This document shows, piece after piece, positions 22,225 to 33,689 of a stretch of 64,000 nucleotides of DNA. Numbering within the stretch: the first letter of the stretch is position 1; every line of letters begins with the position of its first letter. Below the pieces are notes generated by a model, which was not told the DNA's origin, did no database searches, and saw only the letters and a program-made list of their open reading frames with translations. The DNA is from Valencia hispanica. Taxonomy: Eukaryota > Chordata > Actinopteri > Cyprinodontiformes > Valenciidae. Where the stretch lies: positions 10,799,193-10,863,192 of the forward strand of contig OY747702.1 in the NCBI GenBank assembly GCA_963556495.2. The letters run 5' to 3'. The position numbers were made by a program, and so were the translations under genes.

Positions 22225-22542
22225 AAGAGACCAATTTTTTTAAAGTTCCAGGGTTGACCCACTTTGTTACTTGAATGACTCGTTCTGTTTCTTTATTGGA
22301 AAATATGTTAGATTTGAAAAAAGGTCGTTAGGAAATAAAAACTGAATTTCAAAAGTTAATAGACATGCTGTTGGAGCCATTTTGGTTACATTTCACAATT
22401 TTTTCTGTCTCTAGGAGGGTTTAAAGCTGCAGTAGGTAACTCAGAGAGGAGAGCAGACTTAGCTTGAAAATGTAAACCCAAACAAGCTTCACATCACTCC
22501 GTCTCCCTCTCTGATGCACTCAAGCCCCGCCTCCAATGCCCT
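22225..22542 (+). repeat. 318-bp segment, copy 2, inserted in the Tc1 gene
   Basis: Perfect copy of 18540-18857. It interrupts the transposase just upstream of the GGRTALHV segment. AGAGAC occurs at the left junction (22226-22231) and again directly after the right junction (22543-22548). The same AGAGAC also lies at the start of copy 1, pointing to microhomology-guided copying rather than a transposase-made duplication. It carries only part of the MITE, so it is not a MITE insertion. Confidence 0.9.
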
Positions 22543-23250
22543 AGAGACACATCGTTACTGACCCACTGCCAAACTGGTCATGCTGGAGGATGTTGCAGGC
22601 AGCAGAATGTTCTCCACGGCATCTCCAGACTGTCACATTTGCTCAGTGTGAACCTGCTTTCATCTGTGGAGAGCACAGGGCGCCAGTGGTGAATTTACCC
22701 ATCTTGGTGTTATCTGGCAAATGCCAAACATCCTGCCCGGTGTTGGGTTGTAAGCACAACCCCCACCTGTGGATGTCAGACGTTCATACCACCCTCATCC
22801 AGTCTGTTTATGACCTTTCGAGCAGACACAAGCACATTTGTGGCCTGCTGGAGGTCATTTTGCAGGGCTCTGGCACTGCTCGTCCTGTTCCTCCTTGCAC
22901 AAAGGCAGAGGTAGCTGTCCTGCTGCTGGGTTGTTGCCCTCCTACAGCCTCCTCCACGTCTCCTGATGTACTGGCCTGTCTCCTGGTAGCGCCTCCATAC
23001 TTCTGGACACTACGATGACAGACACAGCAAACCTTCTTGCCACAGCTCGCATTGTTGTGCCATCCTGAATGAGATGCATTACCTGAGCCACTTGTGTGGG
23101 TTGTGGACTCCGTTTCATGCTACCACTAAATTGAAAGCACCGGCAGCATTCAAAAGTGACCAACGCTTGACCAGTAGTGGAGGCAACAGTGCTCCCACAC
23201 ACCTGCATATTATCAGGATCAGCAGGAGGATAAAGGGAGCTGGCAGCCAG

Positions 23251-23939
23251 TCCTTCTTCGCCTGAATGTTAGCCTTCATGGTACAATAATAGGAATAACT
23301 TAATTGTGGTTTCTCCAGAGAATAACGTCCACGTGTCTCCTTAGATGCACTCGGCTCCTGAGATTCATATCTTCATGCTCAAACTCATATTTGAAATCAA
23401 CTCTGGTTCAGCTTTCCACGACTGACTACCGGCTTCATCTTACCGTCATCCTCCTCCTCCTAAAAGTCAGTTGTATCATCGAAACGAATCTTCCTGGAAC
23501 TTTTCATCATCATCATGATAATCATTTTGCCTTCTCTCCGCCCTCTGACCATTACCTGTAAGACAAACTCATCCTTAACCTCTATTCATAATGTATTAAA
23601 GATACTCACCTTCCAGCTCACACCCAGCCCTTGGAGCTTCATCAACTCTCTCCGGGATTACCACCACACCGACCATCTCCATACTCCACTCACTCCTCCA
23701 TGGCGTATTTATTTCTCACAACCTGTAAGCAACCCATCTCAGAAATTATCTCAGTGCTCAGATCTAAAGTCATCCTCTCCTCCACTTACAAAGTTACAGC
23801 TCCCACTTCCCAGCAACCTCCAGTTCCAGATCCATCCAGTTACCACAACATCCTCCAATAAACCTCTTAAAACCTTTTTGTCTCCTGAGAGTTCAGAGCA
23901 TGTGGGTCAGGCAGCTTTCTAAAACCATAACAGTTTCAG
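23251..23939. other. Pyrimidine-rich unassigned sequence
   Basis: C/T-rich with several overlapping motif-free open frames (23304-23922). AATAAA occurs near 23857. It could belong to a retroelement, but no domain or paired end supports that. Confidence 0.3.
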
Positions 23940-24360
23940 AGTTGCTGCTCTATTTGCTACTGTGTTTTTCCAGTGTCATGTCCCAAGCTTTATACGTTGG
24001 GCAGATTACCTCATATTTGACTCTCAAATATGTTGGTATAGAGAATATGTGGTTGACTTCCAAACTGCAATGTTCTAAGATTTTTATGCTCGTGGTTTTT
24101 GGTCGAACATTCCTATTCTGGTCTCATCTGTCCAATGGCCATTGTTCCTGTAGACTGGAGGTCCATTCAGATGGAACTTTGACAACATCACCTGTGCCAA
24201 CGTGAACTTTTCAGCAAGAAGATACTTTTTATCGTGGCAACTTTCCCTAATAGTTCATACTTGTTTTGATTTCCTGCTCGTCCAGTCCTTACCTTTTTAC
24301 ATGTAACTAAGGCGTGTTGTCTCTAAGGTAGGTCTTTATTGCCTTGCATTCATGTAAAAA
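23940..24360 (-). mobile_element. Decayed DNA-transposon fragment
   Basis: Contains TTCTGGTCTCATCTGTCCAA and other phrases typical of antisense Tc1/mariner-like repeats in fish, with no continuous frame. Family and ends unresolved. Confidence 0.35.
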
Positions 24361-25100
24361 CATTATGACAGCCCTTATAAAAGCCTGTGTTTTTTTTTCA
24401 GAAAACTTTTGGATATGTAATATTAGTTGTAACAATATGGGGGGGGGAAATCAAGTAGTAAAACATAATAATTAGAACTGAAGAAAATAACTTTCAAACT
24501 TTCTGTAAGAGGCAATCAAGATTATTTGTTTAAATGTTGCTTCTGGTTCGTAATAAATTAGGACACCTGAGTTTGTTCCCACTTAAAATAACTAACATTA
24601 CTCCTTACTGATGCAGTGGGAGTAAACAAAAGAACTTCAGAAAGAACGTTTTTGCAGCCTCTAGAGTGAGGGTCTATTCTCTTTTTACCATTACTGTGAC
24701 GTCTGCAGTAGAGGTATTTGGACTTTCAGAGTATGGTGTAACATAACATTCTTAGTTGAATTACCTTCAGTGTTGAGATGGGGATTCATTAAATAAATAA
24801 AAACTAGAAAACCACTCAGTAAGTGCAGACCTCCCCCAGGACCACTCACCATGTTGTTATCTAGTTCTGACTTTGGGTACTTTTCCAATAAAATGTCTGT
24901 AAATGAGACGCATGGCTGTGTCTGTGCTGTCGCTGTGCTCCTCATGCAGAGATGTGAGATTCACACATGTGCAATTTATCTGCTGATCATATGCTTCAAC
25001 CGTTAGCGGGGCTGCTGCTGTATGAGGCAAGCCGCTTGTAAGCTCACGGACATGGGAGAGGAGTGGAGGTTAGCACTGCTGGTCGGCGAGTGGGTGGATG
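24361..25100. other. No feature recognised
   Basis: AT-rich sequence with homopolymer runs and motif-free frames. Confidence 0.4.
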
Positions 25101-25262
25101 TCGGATCAACCCCAAAATTTAATCAAATGTCCCTGGTCCCATTGCAGACATTTCTTGAAAATTTCATCAAAATTCATCAATAACGTTTTGAGTTATCTTG
25201 CTAACAGACAAACAGACAGATGGGCCTGAAAACACATACAGTACCTCCTGGTAGAGGTCAAA
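25101..25262 (+). repeat. Dispersed repeat copy A
   Basis: TCGGATCAACCCCAAAATTT, then TTTTGAGTTATCTTGCTAAC, an ACAGACA run and CCTCCTGGTAGAGG. The same order occurs at 50371-50487 and, reversed, at 47872-47975. Probably the tail of a transposon family I cannot name. Confidence 0.65.
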
Positions 25263-25479
25263 AATTCCTCCGATTAGCCACATCACATCGGAGTGACAAC
25301 TTAGCCGTCTTTCTTATGAGATATGCACCATAAAATGTGATGGAATCTGATTTATTTCCCCCAACACAATAGGAAATGTCACAAGGAAGAACTCCCTTTG
25401 TATAATTCCAAAACTCCTTTTCCACGGAATGTCATTTCACTGAATTGCAATATCTTCCTGTTTTTCTAGGCTTTTGAGA

Positions 25480-25700
25480 GCTGGATGTATCGGGGTGAAA
25501 CCCTCCATCAATTGTGACCCACTTAACCGCTGGAGAGGCACCAAAGAACCATCATGGCAATTATTTAAACCCCTGCTTTATTATTCATAATTAACAGAAG
25601 CTGGAGCGATTGGGAAAGGGCCTGTGTGTGCGCTTCTATCTCCCAATAATGCTCTCATAATAACATGCCACCTCCATAGAGTTAAAGTAATAGAGCAGAA
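25480..25700. promoter_or_regulatory. Possible conserved noncoding element
   Basis: A repeat-free block with several homeodomain-type cores (CAATTATTTAA, TTATTCATAATTAA) and no stop-free coding signal. Its texture resembles conserved developmental enhancers, but conservation cannot be assessed from one sequence. Confidence 0.2.
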
Positions 25701-26139
25701 CAATTTGTCTGCATCTGGACGGTGCAAATGCAGTGTGTGTGAGTGTGTGTGTGTTTAAGAGTTTTATCTGCTGCCCAGGCCTGGTAGTGTACAGGCTGAG
25801 TGGGTGCAGGAATGTGTGAGAGTTGAGTGTATGTAGGTGTTTAGTTTTACGTGCATTCAGTTGCTTGTGTGCGTCACTGCTCCACGCGTCCCGGCATGGA
25901 TTTCTGTGTACTCTTGATGATGTAGGATATGCAGTTAAAGTGGGCAGCAGACAGTGGAACATTTTAATGTGTCAATGTTTTAACACACGGAGACTAAGAG
26001 AGAAACGTACAAGTGCCGTCATATACCTACAGTCCCGGCTAAATTGCCAGTTTTTTGCGATGTAAAAGGATTCATAGATGCAGAGTATAGGACCAAATAG
26101 CAGAGAGAGAAGGAGGAAGTTCAAACCATCTTTTCATCA

Positions 26140-26305
26140 ATCATAAAGGCCAAGGATCATATCCCCATCTCTCTGCTCGGCTTTCTAACCATACGGCCCG
26201 ACAGAGATTTAAAGTGGGGCGAGGAAAGCAAATGAGGTGGATTAGCAGTGCTTGCCAACAACTGATGGTGTCATCCAGGGCATTTTACTGTGGAATATCA
26301 TCTCT
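26140..26305 (+). repeat. Diverged noncoding segment, copy 1 (pair at 44540-44705)
   Basis: Shares with the 44.5-kb copy, in the same order, GGCTTTCTAACCATAC, AGATTTAAAG, a perfectly matching 35-base core (26225-26259 against 44621-44655), and CCAGG...TTACTGTG. Overall similarity is roughly three quarters by eye. No coding frame is preserved, so the unit appears noncoding. Confidence 0.75.
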
Positions 26306-26880
26306 GATGAAACCGGATGACAAGTGGGTTAATGCTGTGCATTCTGGGATTAATAGTTTTTATACCAGTCTTTTTGTTCCCTGTATGTAGTTGAATCGTT
26401 CATGGTTGGGTCCCAACAGTTGGAGTTATAAAAATGTCTATTTTCTCTTTAGGATAAATAAAGTTTTATTTAATCGAATAAAATTGAATGAGATCAAGAT
26501 AAATCACAGATATAAAATAGGTTATATCCTGCACAATTCATATTAAAAACGAACACATTTAATGGAAAATAAAATATACCTGCTTGTATATATTTGCACA
26601 CCCTTGTACCAAAGTACCATTTCATTCAATTTCAGCATTCAGTCTTCTTTAGGTTGTTGTCTGTTGGGGTTTTACTATCAAAATGCTGATGTGAGAGTGC
26701 TTCAGGAAGAAGACCCTGTTGACACTGACTTAGTAAAAAAAAAGGAGGGTTATATTTCACCCAGTCCCATTTCATGAAGTAGAGATCTGTGCACCGATCT
26801 GCAGGGGTCTTAAGTTGAAAGTAGGATTCCCCAAGAACTATGAAGGGAGCCCTTTTTTTAAAGCATTTCAGACGATACAT
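26306..26880. other. No supported feature
   Basis: AT-rich. The minus-strand 165-codon frame (26632-27129) has no recognisable domain. Confidence 0.35.
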
Positions 26881-26899
26881 ACATACATCTCTCACTCTA

Positions 26900-27270
26900 T
26901 GTGCCTGATTTATCAGAGGTTTGTTAAAACGTGTGCAAACCTCACAGCGGGCGCAAGAACATGCAGCAGGTGATTTATTAAGCAGGTGCAGCAAAGATGC
27001 ATGCAATCCATTTAGCACTTTTGCCCTTGATGAATATGTAATGTGAACGTTTGTGTCAAAAGGTGCAAAATATTGGGAGGAGAACATATAAATAAGTTGG
27101 CGTTCCACGCGCAGTGAAACTACTTGCACCGGCTGTTTTAACGCCTATTTTTACTGCCTCTGAAATCAGGATTTTTGCGGGGTATTAAAAAGCATTAAAA
27201 GTCATTAAATAGATTTTGCAAAAATTAAGACCTTAAATTAGCATTAAATCTGATTATCATAAACGTTAAA
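26900..27270. mobile_element. Transposon-derived sequence, poorly resolved
   Basis: GTGCCTGATTTATCAGAGG at the left and the phrase GTATTAAAAAGCATTAAAAG at about 27181-27200 are typical of fish DNA-transposon ends and their flanks. Boundaries cannot be fixed. Confidence 0.35.
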
Positions 27271-27550
27271 ATTCTTTCTGCAGTTTTCTTGAAACATACT
27301 TATATAATTATAAGCGATGATTTGCTGTTAAACTGTGTATTTGACATACATTAGCGTCAGCATGCAGTTTCAGAAATTGCTAAATCTGCAAAAAAAAAAA
27401 AAAAAATCAGCTTGGTACAATTGGTGTCAATGCACGGAAATCTCACATGCAGTCAGACAGCCACAAATCAGCTGGAAGACGCAGACAGGCGCAGACAGAC
27501 GCAGACTGCAGGTGTTGTGAACACTACCTGAACATTGAGCGTCATTTGGA

Positions 27551-27720
27551 TTGAAGTTGGTTCTCTGTTGTCTGAACACTGCTGTGCAGCACCACTCGTA
27601 CACATCCAATGAAGTTGTTTCTGAGTTGTTCCAGACAATGTTTCTGGATTTAGAAATAGCAAAATGTTTCACGTGTGGAGAGGACAAAACTAGCTCAGTG
27701 ATTATGGTGGCAATTTGTAA
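27551..27720 (+). pseudogene. Possible transposon protein fragment
   Basis: Translates as MFLDLEIAKCFTCGEDKTSS near residues 35-55 of the frame starting at 27551. This resembles the F-D-x-x-I-A-x-x-F-x-C-G-x-x-K-T motif near the N-terminus of proteins in a fish DNA-transposon lineage. The frame then runs into unrelated sequence. Identification rests on a short motif only. Confidence 0.3.
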
Positions 27721-28865
27721 ATTACATTTACCTCAAGGTACATTAAAATATATGGAGTTTCCAGACTTTTTATACACATATACATATATATTTAGGAGCA
27801 GGGTTGAAGAATATCCGGGGCTTAGCCCAGATGACATGGATTTGATTTTTCATGTGCAAACAGTTGTTGCTTTAAATGATGCGGCACCTCAGCTGTCGAA
27901 TTCTGATCACCTTAAAGCAGACAAAAAGCACTGGATTACACTTACTATGCTTTAATAAAGCAAAACCACACTGTCAATCAACAATAACTATCAGCAATAT
28001 CACAAACAGTCAGCTGCTGACTGAAGTCACATCAGATCACTGGTTTTTTACCCTGATTACAGCTTAGATCCATTAAGCAAGAGGGCTACTAAGTTTGACT
28101 ATATAACTAATAATGGCTGCGTTTAAAGTATTCCCACACCTTTGAGGTAGGGCGGCGGGTTGCATTCTGGTGACAAGTAGAGCTTGGGAGTGCAGGCTGC
28201 TGAGCCTGAGAGGTGGTTGGAGACGGAGTTACGTTCTCCATGCTGCTTTGTTTTGGTCACTCACATGCGTGTCGAAACATAAGATGCAGCAAAGACGCTG
28301 CTGTTTCCCCGTCACATTTTCTTCTAGGATTGCATCGCGTGTGTTTGGAATCTATTTGACTTTCTTTTTTCAAAAGAGGAGATTTTCCCAAGTCTAACAT
28401 TTTGATAAGCTCCCCTGATAAGATTTCCAGATAGTAATAAATCATCAGTGATAATAATGTACAAAACTACACAGCAGATCCGGTGTTCTTGTTTCTTTCT
28501 TCCAATCTCTGGTGTTTTAAAAGGCGACCTGTGTGCTGTGTTCTGATGAACTTTGAGACAGCAAAAAGACCTCATCTATGCTGAGGCATTATGGACCTTA
28601 ACCCATGAAAACAAAAACGTCAACCAAGGTAGGTTAAGCTCAGCTAAATCCTTTTAGGATTAAAACATACAATCAGATTGTAACTTTGTCCTTAATGTAC
28701 ATTTTATTCTGTTTTTATACTTTTCTTGTGTAAATCTAAATGCTTCTATAACCTGCCACCTCGCTGCTGTTACAGGTAATTTTCCCCTTTGTGGGACAAT
28801 AAATGATTATTCTACTCTCTGTTCTTCTGTCATATGGTACCATTGAAAGACTGCATAATCTTCTG
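27721..28865. other. No feature recognised
   Basis: Several overlapping short frames on both strands (27876-28575), none with motifs. Confidence 0.35.
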
Positions 28866-29345
28866 GATTGAAGGTCATAAAAAATATGTCTGATTAAATC
28901 TTCTGCAGTAAAGCATGGTGGTGACAGCACCATGGTCTGGTCTTTTCAGAGATGCAACAGAAGCTTTTGTCAAACTGGATGAAGTGCTGAGTAGTTCCAA
29001 AAAGTCTGTTTTATTCCTAACATTTGAGTAGACTGCTAAAAAGATGAAGATAGATTTTATTGTTGAGCATGGAGTCCAAGCTTACATCCAAATCAACACA
29101 ATTATGAGTTCATAAGAAGGAGATTTAAGTTTGGGAAGGACACAACCAGAGTTAAAACCCAAATCTGGCCGAAAATCTCTGAGATCAGCTGAAAGTATTT
29201 GACGGACAACTTCTTCACAATCTGATGGATTTAGAGAACTTCTGCATAGATTCCTACCCAAGAAGACCGAATGGTGAAACGCCATCAAAAACTGGTTTTA
29301 TAAGTATCAGTTAAAGGGTGTGAACATTTCTGCAACTGGGTTATT
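28866..29345 (+). pseudogene. Very old Tc1/mariner-like remnant
   Basis: Scattered phrases follow the order of a Tc1-type transposase 3' half: GTAAAGCATGGTGGTGACAG, AAACCCAAATCTGGCCG, CTGAGATCAGCTGAAAG, CTTCTGCATAGATTCCTACC, then GTGTGAACATTTCTGCAAC. No reading frame survives. The order of matches is more convincing than any one of them. Confidence 0.4.
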
Positions 29346-30394
29346 GCAGTTTTCTGAATTTGACATTGCAGTTTCTCCTTAGTTGTTCCTTTTTGTCTGC
29401 CACATCCCATCTTAAAACATTCTAGGAAGTCAGTGAGCAGTGTTTTTGTCTTATTTAAAAAATAAATGTTGCAGCTTTTTCCAGATAAGACGTTTAAACT
29501 GGTCTTGTGGTTTAAACCCAATCTATGGTGCTTTAAATCTAAGATGGGCCAGGAGAAGCAGTCCGATTGGGCGGGGAATGATCATTTCACACCTTAATTT
29601 AGTTTATATAGTTTCACACTTAGATGTTGGAAAGATGTTAGATGTTGGACTCAACTGCTTGGACAATTAGAAAAGCTGCTCACTTAGGGTTTAGTCGCCC
29701 AACTTGAACACTTAAAGGGAGGGGGTAAAAACATGAAGAGAAACCAAAACACACTGCTCATTGATTGGCCAGGACAGAAAAAGGAAATCAGCCGGCTTGC
29801 TCTAATGAGAGCAAACAATGGAACAGCAGCACATTTCTCCAGGTTGAGATTTTTTATGTTTGCTTGTTCTTTTTTAACCTAACCCAACTGCTTTTTCACA
29901 AGAAGTTGCCAAGTATGAGCAGCAGGCGAGGCCGCAAGCTAATATGTCTTAGGTTCACTTCTTGTCGTTGGTTCGCTGGCTAGTTTGTTTGCATCTCCCA
30001 CAGTGACCCAATGCTTTCAGCGAGGCCAGAGTTCACTTGTTTGGTCTAGAGTTGAGCTTTTGCTGCCTTCTCAAACAAAGCGGAACCGCTAAGGAAACAA
30101 AATCCTTTCTCTTCAAAGGGAACAATTGAGTCATGGAGTGAAAGCACCGTTAGATGCTAAACACTTTCAAGACCTGCGCAATGGGTACAGTCACAAACAT
30201 TCCTACATACTAAATATTTCATAGTCTCCTGTTATTAAATGAAGATCTTCATTTAAATATCCCAGCAACATCTGGCTGTGTCCAGATTTCTAAAGGGGCA
30301 TCATTATTTTGTTTTCCCTCCAACATTATCTAATATTAATTTAATTAATTTAAATGGTAATTAAAGCAGAAAACATATTTATACTGAAAGCTTT
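29346..30394. other. No feature recognised
   Basis: Ordinary AT-rich sequence with chance frames. Confidence 0.4.
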
Positions 30395-30745
30395 TGTGGA
30401 TGGCTTGCACAGGGGCTCAGTTGGTAGAACTCTTGCCTTGCAGTAAGAAGGACATTTGAATCCTGGCCTGGGGTTTTTCTGCATGTAGTTTGCATGTTCT
30501 CCCTGTACATGCATGGGTTCTCTGCTGATACTTCAGCTTCCAAACGATAACTGATAAGTTAATTGGTCTCTCTAGACTACCCTTGGGTGTGTGTGCGTGA
30601 GGGTTGTTTGTCTCTGTGTTGCTCTGCAATGGACTAGTAACCTGTCCAGAGTGTACCCTCCGTCTCGCCCAATCACCGCTGGAGATAGGCACCCCCACCC
30701 TGTTAAGCGAGTATAGACGATGGATGGATGGGTGGATAGGCTTTG
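30395..30745 (+). mobile_element. tRNA-derived SINE with (ATGG)n tail
   Basis: The head has an A-box-like GGGCTCAGTTGGTAG and a B-box-like TTTGAATCCTGG. The central part includes GCATGTTCTCCCTGTACATG and GTGTTGCTCTGCAATGGACT. The 3' part ends GCTGGAGATAGGCACCC followed by (ATGG)n. This is the plan of a common fish SINE family, also present at 51712-52027. The open frames across it on both strands have no meaning. Confidence 0.85.
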
Positions 30746-32399
30746 TATACTGGCGACCTCCACCCCTTGTGGACCTGTCATTGACAGGTGTGTATATATA
30801 TATAATGGATGATGTGGTGATAGTTTTGAAAAAACAAACCAAATAGAAGGAGAAAAAAAAGCCTGAGCAAAAGTAGCTTCCTCAGATGACAATATCATCT
30901 GAGACACATACATGCAAGATAAGAGCAGGGTTTCACTGGTCCTAGTGTTGACCTTCTTTGTTCTGATGTTTTTGTACACACAAACATGCTGAAATTACAC
31001 TAGGTAAGGGTTGACGGAGCAGTGAATCAAGAGCTTAGTCTTTTTAGTTCATCTCTTCCTTCACCACTAGCGACCAGCCAAGGAAACTGTCATACTCCAC
31101 CATACTGTTACCTTCTGGAAACAGTTTGGGAATGGCCAAGAAAGATTTTCACCCATTAGACTCACATAAGTTCTCTGATTCACTTGTTAGCACACTAACA
31201 GGATGTGTGTCCCCCAGTTTGAGCAGCATGCCACTGTGCTGGTTAGTCTTTCTAGGCTAGTCTGCTCTCAGAGACAGAAGATGAAACATCATTACCTATA
31301 AAATATATACGAGTCAAATGACTGATTAAATATGTTGTCGAATAATTAAAACTAAAAATAATAGATCCTTCTCATTCTCGACCATTCAACTTAGTGTGTT
31401 GACTTTCACACAGCAGTCACCTGCATGACAAGATGTTTCTCTTGTCCTGTGTGGCATGAACACCCTCTTGACCAGGTGAACAGGACCCATTGTGCAGGCT
31501 CTTGTGTTTTTGTGCATCTTTATGTATGAGCATAGCATGCGCTTCGTTTCCACAATGACGCATGTCTTTATTTGTGTACAAGTATTTCTGTGCGTGTGCA
31601 TGTGCATGTGCATCTGTGTGATGAGCCCATGTTCACCAGCTGCCATTCTGGTGCAGATCGAGTCTCAGCAGAGTTAACATTCAGATTTGCTCTTATTATT
31701 GTTTGCTCCTTTGTTTTGCAGGCCCCAGTAATTAGCGACTGCTTGAATGGAACTAATATCACAAATCCAACTGGCTGTACACCACTCCAAAGGATAAAAG
31801 CCTGAACGCTTTATGCGTGTGTTTTGTGTGTGATGATTAAGTAGTGGCGGTGTGTACGTGTCATGGAGAACAAGTTTTAATGTGATGAGAGGGTGTTAAA
31901 TGTGAAGCCTTGATGATCAAGTGCTGCATAATTGAGTGTGCTGTGTGTGAGTGAGTGAGTGAGTGTGAAAAGAAGAATGGGAGGAAGTGGGAGTGTGTGT
32001 GAAAGACACTCTGCGTCACATTTGTTCTGCAACTTTATGGGAAATACCAACATTTCCACTGCTGCATTCTTACACACCACCATTTTCCTTTTTTAAATGA
32101 ATTCTTTCAAAGACTTTTAGCTTTTGAAGGTAACGACAAATGATATTGTTGAAAGGGAAATTAAAACGTACAGGTTGAAAGTTCACGTGACTGTATTGCC
32201 ACGATTATAACTACTTGGTAACAGTCGGCAGCACTGGCATACTGTCTATACAGTGCAGGGCCCGGTTTAGGAAGATGCTGAAAAATCATGCAGCACCTCC
32301 AGAGATTAGCCATACACTCGACATGGAGGCAACAGAGCACAAGAGCAGCAACATCTGAGCCAAACAGGCACAGGGCCCTGGAACCGAACGCCCTTACCC
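30746..32399. other. Unassigned, with short GT-rich microsatellites
   Basis: Contains TATATATA (about 30792), a (TGTGCA)n stretch (about 31593-31612) and a (GTGA)n stretch (about 31948-31966). No gene is recognised. Open frames such as 31386-31646 encode His/Met-rich repeats derived from these tracts. Confidence 0.45.
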
Positions 32400-32644
32400 A
32401 ACCCTGCCGTCTCTTCCTCAGTGCTGGTCAAGCCTGGTCACAGGTAGCTCGTAGCATTTGTCTAAGGCTCAGCTGGGACTGTGCCAAGAAAATATTCCCC
32501 ACATCATTACACCACCAGCATAACCCTTTGCTACATGGCAAGATGGATTTCATGTTGCCTCAACAAAATTCTGACCCTACCATCTGAATTTTGCACCGGA
32601 AACTGATCTGTCAGACCAGGAAATGTTGTTTTTCCAATCTGTAT

Positions 32645-33015
32645 TGCCTCGTTTCCACTAAGTGGTACGGCACGGGTCACTGCGGTTCGGTACGCTATTT
32701 TATGGTCTGCCGTTTTCAGGGTAGCTTTTCCACCTCCAGTTGGATTCTCACTGGGCAGGCGGGGTTATCAAACACCTAACGCAGTAGTATGTCTCATGCT
32801 TGTCACAAACAGTGACATTTTTTCTGTCCCGCAGTTAATTAATGGTGTTGTGTGATGCTAGTAGCCGTACCATTGTCCTATGTACCTACAACTGGGGCCC
32901 CAGGAATGGTGCAGGTACAGGTTAGTTGTATGGGAAGCTTATTACAATGGAAACAGACAAAATACCTTTTCGAAACACACTACCCCATGTTGTACCGCTC
33001 AGTGGAAACAAGGTA
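32645..33015. mobile_element. MITE nested in the Tc1 relic
   Basis: Terminal inverted repeats: left CCTCGTTTCCACTAAGTGGT, right ACCGCTCAGTGGAAACAAGG, matching in reverse complement with a few differences. The flanking Tc1-derived sequence continues on both sides. A target duplication is not clear, so the superfamily is undecided. Confidence 0.75.
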
Positions 33016-33193
33016 TAGGTGTCCGATTAGTGAATTTTGGCCTCAGTTTCAGGTTCTTAGCCGACAGAAGTGGTACCCGCTGTGGTTATCTACTGCTGTA
33101 GTTCATTTACATTAAAGTTGGCTGTGTTGTGTCTTCAGATATGGTGTTCGGCACACCTTGGTTGTGAGGAGTGTTTCTTTGTGTTGCTTTTCT

Positions 33194-33356
33194 GAAACCC
33201 ATTTGTTCAGATTTGCCTTAGTAATGTTTTCATGTGTCATATGCTCTTTGTGTGTTTTATGCTTTATTGCTGTTTTTACTTTATCCCCTCATCCTGTAAA
33301 GCATCTTGAATTACCTTGTTGTTGAAAGTGAGCTATAGAAATAAAATTGCCTTGCC
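33194..33356 (+). mobile_element. LINE 3' tail with 10-bp target duplication
   Basis: A 163-bp 5'-truncated LINE end finishing in ATAAAATTGCCTTGCC. TTGCTTTTCT lies on both sides (33184-33193 and 33357-33366). It sits inside the Tc1 relic and is therefore younger. A different tail sequence from the L2-type copies elsewhere indicates another family. Confidence 0.75.
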
Positions 33357-33689
33357 TTGCTTTTCTATCATCTCAAAGCATTCCACCAATTTTCCTCTGA
33401 TCTCTGACATCAACAAGGCGTCTTCATTCACACAACAGCTGTTCATTAGATTTTCTTTTTCAGACCAGTCTTTATAATCTCAAAAGGTGGTAAAAAAAAT
33501 ATCTGAGACCAGCTGTTTTGGAAATACTCAGACCGCCCTATTTGGCACTAACAACAATGCCACATTTAAAATCCCTTATGTAAGTCATCTTCAGCATGTC
33601 TAGAGGCCCAAGTGCATTGAGTTGCTGCCATGTGATTGGCTAGTTCTCTATTTGTATTAAGCTATTCAGAAACAGACTCAAAATATGAC

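Larger units (their letters stand above)
21040..23250 (-). pseudogene. Tc1-like transposase gene, twice interrupted
   Basis: Read leftward from about 23210. An N-terminal helix-turn-helix part comes first ([20 protein letters not shown], 23040-23110), followed by the middle DDE region ending near GSGSVT at about 22560. It resumes at 22150-22218 with GGRTALHVLAKGSLTA and again at 21455-21188 with NDTIRYQDEILRP, MPDNARPQVAGVCQQFLQEE (second Asp) and WPSCSPDLNHIEHIWD (third acidic residue). Insertion 1 is the 318-bp copied segment (22225-22542). Insertion 2 is about 690 bp (21456-22149). Stops and frameshifts confirm it is inactive. Terminal inverted repeats could not be paired. The plus-strand open frame 22590-23018 is an antisense shadow. 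Confidence 0.85.
32400..33665 (-). pseudogene. Tc1-type transposase gene, degenerate and twice interrupted
   Basis: On the minus strand from about 33600, a GLSIS-like helix-turn-helix stretch is visible opposite 33505-33540. The centre (opposite 33025-33130) matches the region between the DNA-binding part and the catalytic domain. The part opposite 32530-32640 includes SDGRVRILLRQHE, which in this family follows the second catalytic block. Stops and frameshifts abound. A MITE (32645-33015) and a LINE tail (33194-33356) are nested inside, so this is the oldest of the three elements. Outer ends are not resolved. Confidence 0.7.

Noticed and set aside
22590..23018. 142-codon plus-strand frame
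   Set aside because: Antisense shadow of the Tc1-like transposase on the minus strand.
30417..30979. 141- and 135-codon minus frames
   Set aside because: Antisense across a SINE. Parts spell translated SINE sequence.
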